NCBI GenBank assembly: GCA_041656295.1
Contig: JBBADV010000034.1
Coordinates: 1-11,735, forward strand
Direction: 5' to 3'
DNA from: Kiritimatiellales bacterium
Lineage (GTDB): Bacteria > Verrucomicrobiota > Kiritimatiellia > Kiritimatiellales > Tichowtungiaceae
Length of the DNA: 11,735 bases
The position numbers were made by a program, and so were the translations under genes. Positions 1 to 7,004 of this stretch are shown here, one piece after another (the first letter of the stretch is position 1; every line of letters starts with the position of its first letter). The notes under the pieces were generated by a model that saw nothing but the letters and a program-made list of their open reading frames with translations, was not told the DNA's origin and made no database searches.

Positions 1-437
1 TTTTTCCGTGCGAACCTCAGCGATGTCGATATGGAAAAACTCGATTGGACAGGTTTTAAATCTTCGTTTATTCTGCGGATCCCTGGTATCCGGCAGCCGG
101 CGAATCCCATGACGTTGGCAGCAACGATGCAGAGAGGAGCGTGTCAAATGAGGTATGGCCATCTGCAAGCTGTAAAGACAATCATCGAGAGGAAGCAGCG
201 TGTGTTGCCGAAAAGCGACATAGGCGGCTTCTTCCTCCTTGCTCAGCACCGTTGACCGAGGATGCCTGGGCCCCCATCGGGGCATCCTGTACGGTTGTGC
301 GCTGTCGCCGTTTCGCTACGGTTTTCGGGTTAATACCATGCCTCCGCGCCAGGACCATTCAGGCTCTCTTGACGATGTTGTATCGTTCGACGCGCCGCCT
401 CAGTCGTACGGGCGCATCCGTGTAATATCTGTCCCAT
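1..437 (-). pseudogene. IS481-family transposase, N-terminal half, frameshifted
   Basis: The start codon is ATG at 437-435, preceded by GGAGGG (plus-strand 445-450) with a 7-base spacer. The first frame reads MGQILHGCARTTEAARRT and then ESL, and stops at TAA (332-330). Shifting by one base in 353-359 restores a typical helix-turn-helix stretch, ARRHGINPKTVAKRRQRTT. A second single-base shift within 259-271 restores STVLSKEEEAAYVAFRQ, LDDCLYSL and LTRSSLHRCCQRHGIRRLP, down to FHIDIAEVRTEK at the window edge. The Asp of HIDIAEV (27-25) is the first residue of the DDE catalytic triad and is intact. The usual Trp in the AKWRKR segment is Arg. Two single-base insertions in about 180 bases mean this copy cannot make a full-length transposase without frameshifting. 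Programmed frameshifting is unlikely because the shift sites are not slippery heptamers and IS481 members normally have a single open frame. Confidence 0.85.
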
Positions 438-494
438 AATTCATCCCTCCGGAGCTGGTTATACATCACTCCAGCACACTGTGGGACTAAACAT
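1..494 (-). mobile_element. IS481-family insertion sequence, 5' part of a copy, cut by the window edge
   Basis: Reading the minus strand from 494 to 1 gives an IS end, a ribosome binding site, and the N-terminal half of an IS481-type transposase. The terminal inverted repeat (470-494) matches the one at 11283-11307 exactly, in inverted orientation. Directly outside it is CTAG (495-498), the target core known for IS481. The copy runs off the left edge just after the first catalytic Asp of the transposase. Only the 5' part is present, so this copy's far flank and target duplication cannot be examined. Its transposase is broken by two frameshifts, so it is not autonomous. The family call rests on recognising the protein; the exact outer base (493 or 494) is an inference from symmetry with the right copy. 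Confidence 0.88.
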
Positions 495-498
495 CTAG
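470..498 (-). repeat. IS481 5' terminal inverted repeat plus CTAG target
   Basis: On the minus strand this reads CTAG, then ATGTTTAGTCCCACAGTG, then TGCTGGA. The 29 bases are a perfect reverse complement of 11279-11307 and diverge at once on the inner side (C469 against A11308). This marks the ends of the element. CTAG at 495-498 matches the known IS481 preference for a CTAG-centred target. Base 494 against 11283 keeps the symmetry, so the element probably begins with (A)TGTTTAG. Confidence 0.9.
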
Positions 499-615
499 AG
501 GTACTACCAGATCGTTTTTCACTTCAGTTGGCATCTGTGTGATGGGGACCATGTGTCCTGCCACTTTTTTGTTTTTTCTGCATTCTGTTACAGTGAAAGG
601 ATTATCCGTCTCCAT
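487..615 (-). pseudogene. possible 3'-truncated small ORF interrupted by the left IS copy
   Basis: A 42-codon open frame on the minus strand starts at ATG 615-613 and ends at TAG 489-487 inside the IS terminal repeat. Its peptide begins METDNPFTVTECRKN, contains VAGHMVPITQMPTEVKND, and ends LVVPLDV. The residue mix looks protein-like rather than random. The last codons and the stop come from the IS, so if this was a gene its 3' part was cut off at the CTAG insertion site and would lie beyond the IS, outside the window. Against this, there is no ribosome binding site and the ATG lies inside a dispersed repeat (601-641). I do not recognise the peptide. It may be a gene remnant, an older mobile-element remnant, or chance. 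Confidence 0.25.
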
Positions 616-670
616 TCGCGTTATCCGCCGGTAAAGTTTCTACAGCAGATATTACGGATATAAACGGATC
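601..670. repeat. dispersed intergenic repeat, modules in order B then A
   Basis: Module B (601-641) begins ATTATCCGTCTCCATTCGCG and ends AAAGTTTCT. About 35 of 40 positions match 11154-11193, with a one-base gap. Module A (654-670, ACGGATATAAACGGATC) is a perfect 17-base copy of 11111-11127. B read on the minus strand resembles A (both built on CGGAT spaced by short runs), so the pair is an imperfect inverted repeat. The right copy has the same modules in the order A then B. Sequences of the form 'accacggat...acggat' are, from memory, common in intergenic DNA of PVC and some other bacteria; their role is unknown to me. Confidence 0.7.
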
Positions 671-796
671 ATTTAAATCACTGAATCGAAGATGCGGGGT
701 GAATACCGGTCACAACGGTCGCAAAGCGGCAATCTCTGTCGCGTATTTATATTTTTGGCGGTCGCGGCACATCTGGTTTTTAAACACGGCAATCGC

Positions 797-827
797 TTGG
801 AAAATTGCGCGATTTATGTTTTATTAT
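797..827 (+). promoter_or_regulatory. possible sigma70-type promoter for the phosphohexomutase gene
   Basis: TTGGAA (797-802) and TATTAT (822-827) are separated by 19 bases, longer than the usual 17. They lie just upstream of the Shine-Dalgarno site at 841, which would give a leader of about 20 bases. The -10 match is reasonable and the spacing is poor. No other candidate between the IS and the gene looked better. Confidence 0.3.
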
Positions 828-840
828 GAAGCGGTTTCTA

Positions 841-846
841 AAGGAG
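841..846 (+). promoter_or_regulatory. Shine-Dalgarno site fixing the phosphohexomutase start
   Basis: AAGGAG lies 8 bases before ATG 855. This selects 855 over the upstream in-frame start at 699, which has no such site. Confidence 0.85.
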
Positions 847-854
847 AACGGCCG

Positions 855-2372
855 ATGGATCAAGTGTGGTTGAAATTGCAGAACGGCAGTGATGTGCGCG
901 GCGTAGCGCTGGAGGGCGTTGCGGATGAACCGGTGACACTGACGCCGGACGTTGTGCGATCGGTTGGCGCGGCCTTTGCACAGTGGCTGGCAGAAAAAAC
1001 CGGTACGCCGGCAGATGAACTGCGCGTTGCAGTGGGGAATGATTCGCGGCTGTCGGCACGGCAGATCAAGGAAGCAGTGTTTCAGGGGCTGAAACACGCC
1101 GGCGTCTGCGGAATCGCCGACAGCGGGCTTTCGTCAACGCCAGCCATGTTTATGGCGACGGTGTTTGAGCGGCATGCGTATGACGGGTCGATTATGCTGA
1201 CAGCGAGCCATCTGCCATTCAACCGCAACGGGCTGAAGTTTTTTACGCGCGCCGGCGGTCTGGAAAAAACAGATATAAAAGAAATTCTGACGCTGGCGAC
1301 AGAAATCGGCACATTCGACGCAATGCCGGCGGTGCACGCAAAAGAAATTAAGCTGATGGACGATTATGCAGCGTCGTTGGTGAAAACGATTCGCACCGGC
1401 GCCGGACAGGGCAATACGCCGCTGGCGGGTCTAAAAATTATTGTCGATGCCGGCAACGGTGCCGGCGGATATTTTGTCAGCCGCGTTCTGCAGCCGCTCG
1501 GTGCAGATACGGCAGGCAGTCAGTACCTTGATCCGGACGGAACCTTTCCAAATCACATTCCAAATCCGGAAGATCCGGCAGCGATGGCGGCGATTATTGA
1601 GGCTGTGAAGAGCTCCGGCGCCGATCTTGGAATTATTTTTGATACGGATGTTGACCGTGCAGCAGTGGTGGATAAGAACGGCCGGCCGATCAACCGCAAC
1701 CGCTTTATTGCACTGATGGCATCCATTGTGCTTGAGGAGCATCCCGGCACGGTGATTGTGACGGATTCGGTGACGTCTACCGGATTGAAATACTGGATTG
1801 AAGAAAAACTTGGCGGAGTGCATCATCGGTTTAAACGCGGGTATAAAAATGTGATTAACGAATCGATCCGGCTGAACAACGCAGGCCAAGAGTCGTGGCT
1901 GGCGATGGAAACGTCGGGGCATGGCGCGCTGAAGGAAAATTATTTTCTTGATGACGGCGCTTATCAGATTGCAAAAGTGCTGATCAAGGCAGCACAACTG
2001 CATGCCGCGAATGCCGGAACGGTCGACGAACTGCTCGCCGGTCTGCCGGAACCGGCGGAAGCCAAGGAATACCGCGCAAAAATAGCTGCGGAGGATTTCT
2101 GCGCATACGGCGATGATGTGCTGCAAAAGTTTGAGCAGTTTGTGAGCGATGAACCCGGCTGGTCGATCACACCGGATAATTATGAAGGGGTCCATGTGAC
2201 GGTTGACGCAGAACACGGCAACGGCTGGGCACTGTTGCGCAAGTCTCTGCACGATCCAGTGCTGCCGTTGAATATTGAAAGCGACGCGGTCGGCGGTGTT
2301 GCAAAAATTGCCGGATGCTTATACCGTTTCCTGTCGCAGTTCGATCAGCTCATTCTGCCGGAAATGAAATAA
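855..2372 (+). CDS. alpha-D-phosphohexomutase (phosphomannomutase/phosphoglucomutase-like)
   Basis: This 505-residue cytoplasmic enzyme belongs to the alpha-D-phosphohexomutase superfamily, which moves phosphate between C6 and C1 of a hexose through a phosphoserine and a bisphosphate intermediate. The four signature loops appear in order. The phosphoserine loop TASHLP is at 116-121 (Ser118; the family usually has TASHNP). The metal loop DTDVDR is at 263-268, with all three Asp kept. The sugar-recognition loop ETSGH is at 352-356. The C-terminal phosphate-binding segment is around RKSLHDP (462-468). Length and domain order indicate a complete protein. The loop variants TASHLP and DTDVDR recall, from memory, plastid phosphoglucosamine-mutase-like proteins of plants more than GlmM, ManB or Pgm of Escherichia coli. 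The substrate (mannose-, glucose- or glucosamine-phosphate) cannot be fixed from sequence. The product could feed sugar-nucleotide synthesis for the cell envelope. The next gene starts 40 bases downstream. Confidence 0.9.
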   Translation: MDQVWLKLQNGSDVRGVALEGVADEPVTLTPDVVRSVGAAFAQWLAEKTGTPADELRVAVGNDSRLSARQIKEAVFQGLKHAGVCGIADSGLSSTPAMFMATVFERHAYDGSIMLTASHLPFNRNGLKFFTRAGGLEKTDIKEILTLATEIGTFDAMPAVHAKEIKLMDDYAASLVKTIRTGAGQGNTPLAGLKIIVDAGNGAGGYFVSRVLQPLGADTAGSQYLDPDGTFPNHIPNPEDPAAMAAIIEAVKSSGADLGIIFDTDVDRAAVVDKNGRPINRNRFIALMASIVLEEHPGTVIVTDSVTSTGLKYWIEEKLGGVHHRFKRGYKNVINESIRLNNAGQESWLAMETSGHGALKENYFLDDGAYQIAKVLIKAAQLHAANAGTVDELLAGLPEPAEAKEYRAKIAAEDFCAYGDDVLQKFEQFVSDEPGWSITPDNYEGVHVTVDAEHGNGWALLRKSLHDPVLPLNIESDAVGGVAKIAGCLYRFLSQFDQLILPEMK

Positions 2373-2400
2373 TGTTATATTCATGGTTTTATTAAAATAC

Positions 2401-2405
2401 AGGAG
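2401..2405 (+). promoter_or_regulatory. Shine-Dalgarno site of the alkaline phosphatase gene
   Basis: AGGAG lies 7 bases before ATG 2413, one of only two strong ribosome binding sites among the chromosomal genes here. The 40-base gap before the gene is AT-rich, but I cannot point to a clear promoter in it. Confidence 0.75.
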
Positions 2406-2412
2406 TTAAAGA

Positions 2413-3798
2413 ATGAAGAGATTAAGATGTTGTGTATTGGTGCTGTTTTGCTGTGTGTTTCACCTGCTGTCCAGTGAAGTTCAGCCGGTAAAATATGTAT
2501 TTTTGTTTATTGGCGACGGCATGTCGCTGCCGCAGCGGATGATGACTGAAGAGTTTCTGCAGGTGACAGAAAATCGCGGACTGTTCATAAACTCCATGCC
2601 GTATCAGGCGATCACCTCCACCCGTGCAGCGAATTCTTTTATCACTGACTCGGCGGCCAGCGGCACAGCGATTGCCTGCGGTGAAAAAACGTTAAACCAC
2701 CGCATTGGCATGGACGCTGCCGGAGAACGCAAACTGGAATCGGTAGCAGAGGTCGCCCGTGATTCTGGGCGGAAAGTTGGGATTGTAACTACAGTTACAC
2801 TGAATCATGCTACGCCGGCGGCATTTTACGGACATAATCTGAACCGCGGTAAATATTACCAGCTGGGACTGGATCTGATCGCATCGGGTTTTGATTATTT
2901 CGGCGGCGGAGGTATTGACCGGCATAACGACACGAAAGACCCGATGTACAAGGGGGATATTTATGTATTGGCGGAACAGGCCGGCTATACTGTCAGCCGG
3001 ACGGCCGATGGCTTCCGGCAGTTCAAACCGGGCGCAGGCAAAGTAATATCTGTCGGTGCAGAGGGCGCACTTCCATATGCGGTCGATATGGATAAAGATG
3101 ATTTGCGTCTGGCTGATTTCACCCGGCAGGCCATCGAACTGCTGGATAATCCGGCAGGATTTTTCCTGATGGTCGAAGGCGGCAAGATCGACTGGATGTG
3201 CCACGCCAATGATGCCGCCACGACACTGCGCGAGGTAATTGATTTCGATGAGGCGGTTCAAGTCGCGTATCAATTTATGACGAAACATTCGGAAGATACA
3301 TTGATTGTGGTGACCGGCGATCATGAAACCGGCGGATTGACGCTGGGTTTTGCGGGTACCGGATACAAGTCGCATATCGAACTGCTGGCGGCACAGACCT
3401 GTTCCCGCGACGTGATGAGCCGGCGTTTGAAGGAGTTTGCAGGTTCGGAGCGACCGGCATTTGAGACCGTGAAACCCTTGATTACGGAGATGGCCGGCTT
3501 GATTTTCGGCGTTGATGAAAACCGGAAGAAAGGCGGTTTGAATTTGACAAAAAACGATGAACAGATGCTTGAAGATGCATTCAACAGTCAGTTCGAAGAC
3601 GGTAAATTTAAATCAAGCGATCCGCTAGTAAATGCAATAGTCCGGACGCTGAATAATAAAGCGTCAGTTGCCTGGACCAGCGGAGCCCACACTGCTTTGC
3701 CGGTAAGCACAACTGCTTGCGGGAAAGAGGCCGGGTTGTTTTCCAATATGATTGATAATACCGATATCAGCAAACGGTTGAAAATGGTGGTGCGCTGA
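2413..3798 (+). CDS. secreted alkaline phosphatase (PhoA-type superfamily)
   Basis: This 461-residue phosphomonoesterase releases inorganic phosphate from organic phosphates outside the cytoplasm. Residues 1-21 form a signal peptide: basic MKRLR, a hydrophobic core rich in Cys, then LLSS before the mature chain. The metal and catalytic set is complete by comparison with E. coli PhoA. It comprises IGDGM (Asp35), TDSAAS with nucleophile Ser80, NHATP (131-135), VEGGKID with Glu255 and Asp260, His264, GDHETGG (Asp303, His304) and His426 in SGAHT. His132 stands where E. coli has Asp153, as in animal and many bacterial alkaline phosphatases. The Cys-rich signal region does not form a good lipobox, so a soluble periplasmic enzyme is more likely than a lipoprotein. 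The gene stops 4 bases before the YibE/F start, which points to co-transcription. No Pho-box-like direct repeats were recognised upstream. Confidence 0.93.
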   Translation: MKRLRCCVLVLFCCVFHLLSSEVQPVKYVFLFIGDGMSLPQRMMTEEFLQVTENRGLFINSMPYQAITSTRAANSFITDSAASGTAIACGEKTLNHRIGMDAAGERKLESVAEVARDSGRKVGIVTTVTLNHATPAAFYGHNLNRGKYYQLGLDLIASGFDYFGGGGIDRHNDTKDPMYKGDIYVLAEQAGYTVSRTADGFRQFKPGAGKVISVGAEGALPYAVDMDKDDLRLADFTRQAIELLDNPAGFFLMVEGGKIDWMCHANDAATTLREVIDFDEAVQVAYQFMTKHSEDTLIVVTGDHETGGLTLGFAGTGYKSHIELLAAQTCSRDVMSRRLKEFAGSERPAFETVKPLITEMAGLIFGVDENRKKGGLNLTKNDEQMLEDAFNSQFEDGKFKSSDPLVNAIVRTLNNKASVAWTSGAHTALPVSTTACGKEAGLFSNMIDNTDISKRLKMVVR

Positions 3799-3802
3799 GC
3801 CG

Positions 3803-4939
3803 GTGAAAGATTTTCTGCATATATCCCGCCGTGATGCGGTCATGGTGAGCGTATTTCTGTTGCTGTGCGGTATATTGGCAGCGATTGATATTTTCCCGAA
3901 AAAAAATCCGGAGCCCGGACGCAAAGAGCGGGCGATGGTGGTTCGTGTGGATAATTCTGATCTGGAATATTTTGGATTGCTCTTAAAAGGCTCGCAGCTG
4001 CTGGAAGTGGAAGTGCGCAGCGGCAAATGGCGGGGAGAACGTTTTCCGGCGGTAAACCAGTTGCGGGCGCAGATGGAACTGGATAAAACGTTTAAGATCG
4101 GCGATACGGTTCTGGTGGGAGTGCTGGAAAATGCCAGGCCGGGCATTACCACACTGAATGCGCAGGATCATTATCGCATCGGTTATACGCTGCTGCTGGC
4201 CGGCCTGTTCGGTTTGTTTCTGATCCTGTTCGGCGGAATTATCGGGTTTAATGCGCTGCTGTCGTTTGTGTTCAGTTGCCTGATGATCTGGAAGCTGGTG
4301 ATTCCGCTCTGCCTGTCGGGCTGGAACGCTCTGGCAGTAACGTTCGGGGCGGTGACGCTGCTGAGTGCGGCGATCATTTTTCTGGTGGCGGGACTTAACC
4401 GGAAAGGCGTAACAGCATTTTCCGGCGCGATTATGGGCGTATTTGCCAGTTCCGTTATGGCATATCTTTTCACCCATTTATTTAAAATCAACGGTGCAGT
4501 GATGCCGTATTCTCAGGCGCTGCTGTATTCGGGGTACGAATTTTTAAGTTTGCCGGATATTTATATCGGCGCAATCTTTCTGTCGTCTGCCGGCGCAGTA
4601 ATGGATTTGGGTATGGATGTCGCGGTCGGCATGGACGAGCTGATCAGAAAAAAACCGGACTTGCCGCGCCGGGAGTTGTTCCGTTCGGGGATGCGGATGG
4701 GGCGCAATGTTGTCGGTACAATGACTACAACGCTGCTGCTGGCATATTCCGGCGGCTATCTGACATTGATGATGACGTTCGCCGCGCAGGGAACCAACCC
4801 GGTGGATTTTATCAATAATCCGTATGTCGCGTCCGAGGCCGTTAAAACACTGGTCGGCAGCTTCGGCCTGGTGCTGGTGGCGCCGTTTACTGCATTAACC
4901 GGTTCGCTCTGGCTGCGTGCGCCTCCGAACTCAAAATAA
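3803..4939 (+). CDS. YibE/F-family multi-pass membrane protein
   Basis: This 378-residue inner-membrane protein belongs to the YibE/F family, whose biochemical function is not established. One N-terminal membrane segment (about 12-30) is followed by a soluble domain (31-125) with beta-strand character. Then come about seven membrane segments: 126-147, 150-172, 175-197, 204-226, 252-272, 303-326 and 344-370. The conserved family core GAVMDLGMDVAVGMDEL is at 264-280, and TMTTTLLLAYSGGYL follows at 306-320. The GTG start at 3803 keeps a basic N-terminal end (KDFLHISRR) before the first membrane segment. An in-frame ATG at 3842 would remove it and start inside the segment. Neither start has a clear ribosome binding site. 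The gene starts 4 bases after the phosphatase stop, so translational coupling is plausible. Location near a secreted phosphatase may hint at transport, but that is inference. Confidence 0.85.
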   Translation: MKDFLHISRRDAVMVSVFLLLCGILAAIDIFPKKNPEPGRKERAMVVRVDNSDLEYFGLLLKGSQLLEVEVRSGKWRGERFPAVNQLRAQMELDKTFKIGDTVLVGVLENARPGITTLNAQDHYRIGYTLLLAGLFGLFLILFGGIIGFNALLSFVFSCLMIWKLVIPLCLSGWNALAVTFGAVTLLSAAIIFLVAGLNRKGVTAFSGAIMGVFASSVMAYLFTHLFKINGAVMPYSQALLYSGYEFLSLPDIYIGAIFLSSAGAVMDLGMDVAVGMDELIRKKPDLPRRELFRSGMRMGRNVVGTMTTTLLLAYSGGYLTLMMTFAAQGTNPVDFINNPYVASEAVKTLVGSFGLVLVAPFTALTGSLWLRAPPNSK

Positions 4940-4949
4940 AGATCTTCAA

Positions 4950-5945
4950 ATGAAAACATTCCGCTGGGGAATCATTGGCTGCGGTCAGATTGCGCCGAAG
5001 TTTTTTCATGCGCTGAATAACACCGGCGAGGGAATGGCGGTTGCGGCAGCATCGAAATCACTGCGGCGCGCGCAGCGGCTGCAAAAAAAACTCGGCCTTC
5101 AAACGGTGTATGGCAGTTATGATGAAATGCTGGATACTGAACAGCTTGACGCAGTTTACATTGCCAATACACATGCCGAACATTTTGCGGCGGCCATGCG
5201 TTGTTTAAATCGCGGACTGCCGGTACTGGTTGAAAAAGCATTCACACGCAATGCAAAAGAGGCCGAGGCACTGATTGAATTAGCGCGCCGGAAAAATCTG
5301 TTCCTGATGGAAGCGATGTGGACGCGCTTTAATCCGGCGTCAGCCAAAGTGCGCGAACTGTTAACTTCCGGCGCGATCGGCCGTGTAATACATTTTAAAG
5401 CGAACTTCTGTGTGCAAATGAAACGGTTGTCGCCGAAAATGTTTCCCTGGAACCGGATGTACAATCCGAAACTCGCCGGCGGCGCACTGCTGGATGTCGG
5501 TGTTTATCCGGTTGCGTTCGCACGCATGGTCTTCGGTGCCGCACCGGAGAAAATCGTTACGAAAAGAATTAAAATGGCATTCACCGGTGTGGACGCATCG
5601 GAAGAGTTTGAATTTGAATATGCCGGCGGTATACGCGCCGAACTGGCGGCATCGTTCCGCGAAACGCGTCCGCGCGATGCCGTCATTACCGGCACTGCCG
5701 GCACAATCCGCGTGCCGCATTTCTCGCATACGGACGATGTAATTCTGATTCGTGCCGGTAAAGCAGAACATTTTAAATGCGAAGCCAACGGCTTTGAGCA
5801 TGAAATCCGTGAAGTGCACCGCTGTATGAATGCCGGGCTGATAGAAAGTCCATTATTGACGCATGCCGAGACGCTTGAAACGATGCGCACGATGGATACA
5901 CTGCGCGCGCAGTGGTGTATGAAATATCCCGGCGAGGAAAATTAA
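4950..5945 (+). CDS. Gfo/Idh/MocA-family NAD(P)-dependent oxidoreductase
   Basis: This 331-residue cytoplasmic dehydrogenase has an N-terminal Rossmann fold with GIIGCGQIA at 7-15. The C-terminal alpha/beta domain is typical of the family. The catalytic-lysine motif is VEKAF (94-98, Lys96), where many members have EKP. The motif GGALLDVGVYP (177-187) supplies Asp182 and Tyr186, in place of the D-x-G-x-H form of sugar dehydrogenases. FLMEAMWTRFNP (118-129) and the LLDVGVYP form recall the trans-1,2-dihydrodiol dehydrogenase and glucose-fructose-oxidoreductase branch. The physiological substrate is unknown; a sugar or similar polyol is likely. ATG 4950 is chosen because the Rossmann motif then sits at the usual depth; upstream in-frame GTG 4917 overlaps the end of the YibE/F gene. 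The 10-base gap to that gene suggests one transcript. Confidence 0.88.
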   Translation: MKTFRWGIIGCGQIAPKFFHALNNTGEGMAVAAASKSLRRAQRLQKKLGLQTVYGSYDEMLDTEQLDAVYIANTHAEHFAAAMRCLNRGLPVLVEKAFTRNAKEAEALIELARRKNLFLMEAMWTRFNPASAKVRELLTSGAIGRVIHFKANFCVQMKRLSPKMFPWNRMYNPKLAGGALLDVGVYPVAFARMVFGAAPEKIVTKRIKMAFTGVDASEEFEFEYAGGIRAELAASFRETRPRDAVITGTAGTIRVPHFSHTDDVILIRAGKAEHFKCEANGFEHEIREVHRCMNAGLIESPLLTHAETLETMRTMDTLRAQWCMKYPGEEN

Positions 5946-6004
5946 TTTTAACTGCAGTTCATGATCTGTTTTTATCCTGAACCTCCAACTGTGAGCTGAA
6001 AACG

Positions 6005-6979
6005 ATGGCGCGTAGAAAGCGTAAAAATCCTGTACTGTTGAATTTCCGCCGGCTGATGAAATTCGGCGTGGTGCTTGTGGTAATCGGCGGCGGAATTTTC
6101 GGCGTGCATTATGTTTCGCCGCCGCCGGTGAAAGAAAAAATTGAAGCTGCAACGTTGGATGTCATCGACCTCGTTCGCGAATACCGGCGCACGCCGCGTG
6201 AACTGGTGTTCTGGCTTGATCTGGCTGCGGATCACATTCCGCTCATGCGCGGGAATGTTGTCCCGCCCGGCGTCTCGCTTGATGCCGGTTCACATGCGCT
6301 GGGCGGTGCGCCGGCAGCGTCCGTTGCGCTTACACAGTTGACGAACCGCGGCTATATGGCCGGCTACAACGAAACCATGAAAAATCCGGCATGGGTTGCC
6401 TATAAAGTATTTCCGCCTAAATTTGATTCCGGCCCGCGTCCATCCGGATTTTCACCCGATCCGCGCACGCGTTCCCGCATCGAAAGTTCAGCCTATCTGA
6501 ACAGCGGGTACGATCGCGGACACATGGCACCGAACCATGCCATTGCCGTCTGCTACGGACCGGAAGCGCAGCGCGAAACATTTTTGATGTCCAATGTCGT
6601 TCCGCAGCTGCCGGGATTAAATTCGGCGTTTTGGGAAGCGATGGAGCGGCGTGTCCTCGAACGCTATACGCGCCGTTACGGCGATGTCTGGATCATATGC
6701 GGTCCGGTGTATGAACGCGGTAAAAACCAAAAACGGCTGCGTGCCGGCGTGATTGTACCGGACGCATTCTTTTTAATTGTTGCGGAGCAGTCCGGCAGAG
6801 GAATCCGGTGTGCCGCATTCCTTGTGCCGCAGCAAGACATAAAGAAAAGTGCCGACCCGGCGCAGTTTCTCGTCAGCGTACGCGATATCGAACAGGCGAC
6901 CGGCTTAAATTTTTTCCCGCAGCTTCCCGCCGATGTTCAGGACGCACTCGAAATCACCGCCGCCAAACGGGCGTGGTAA
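6005..6979 (+). CDS. membrane-anchored DNA/RNA non-specific endonuclease (NUC1 family)
   Basis: This 324-residue protein has a strongly basic start (MARRKRKN), one membrane segment at about 20-37, and a linker. The beta-beta-alpha-metal nuclease domain follows from about 110 to 310. The catalytic motif DRGHMAP is at 170-176, with His173 as general base. The metal-site region SNVVPQLPGLN (196-206) follows, and Asn206 matches the metal-ligand Asn of Serratia nuclease. By family knowledge the enzyme cleaves single- and double-stranded DNA and RNA with a divalent metal. The topology predicts that the domain faces the periplasm, where it could degrade incoming or extracellular nucleic acid. No partner inhibitor gene adjoins it, which fits export. 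It begins 59 bases after the oxidoreductase and has no clear ribosome binding site. It is convergent with lpxB (25 bases between stops), and no terminator hairpin is visible there. Confidence 0.9.
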   Translation: MARRKRKNPVLLNFRRLMKFGVVLVVIGGGIFGVHYVSPPPVKEKIEAATLDVIDLVREYRRTPRELVFWLDLAADHIPLMRGNVVPPGVSLDAGSHALGGAPAASVALTQLTNRGYMAGYNETMKNPAWVAYKVFPPKFDSGPRPSGFSPDPRTRSRIESSAYLNSGYDRGHMAPNHAIAVCYGPEAQRETFLMSNVVPQLPGLNSAFWEAMERRVLERYTRRYGDVWIICGPVYERGKNQKRLRAGVIVPDAFFLIVAEQSGRGIRCAAFLVPQQDIKKSADPAQFLVSVRDIEQATGLNFFPQLPADVQDALEITAAKRAW

Positions 6980-7004
6980 TAAAAAATGAATACCGGCGGG
7001 ATGG

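Larger units (their letters stand above)
495..854. other. 360-base stretch without a convincing intact gene
   Basis: This stretch separates the left IS copy from the phosphohexomutase gene. It contains the CTAG target, the short minus-strand open frame ending at 487, repeat modules at 601-641 and 654-670, T-rich runs around 565-580, and a possible promoter at 797-827. The open frame continuing the mutase upstream to 699 looks non-coding: it lacks family similarity and a ribosome binding site, and it would add 52 residues of no recognisable character. No tRNA, riboswitch or small RNA fold is evident by eye. Confidence 0.6.

Noticed and set aside
699..854. N-terminal extension of the phosphohexomutase to an upstream start at 699
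   Set aside because: The extra 52 residues resemble nothing in the family, there is no ribosome binding site at 699, and AAGGAG sits at the right distance from ATG 855.
1431..2252. 273-codon open frame on the minus strand
   Set aside because: It lies wholly within and antisense to the phosphohexomutase, whose motifs are clear. The antisense peptide is rich in Cys, His and Arg, as expected of a shadow frame.
4950..5945. Oxidoreductase as GnnA, the sugar-nucleotide dehydrogenase of variant lipid A synthesis
   Set aside because: Lipid A genes are nearby, but the motif set (VEKAF, LLDVGVYP, MEAMWTRFNP) points to the dihydrodiol-dehydrogenase-like branch, no GnnB-type aminotransferase adjoins it, and it is on the opposite strand from lpxI-lpxB.
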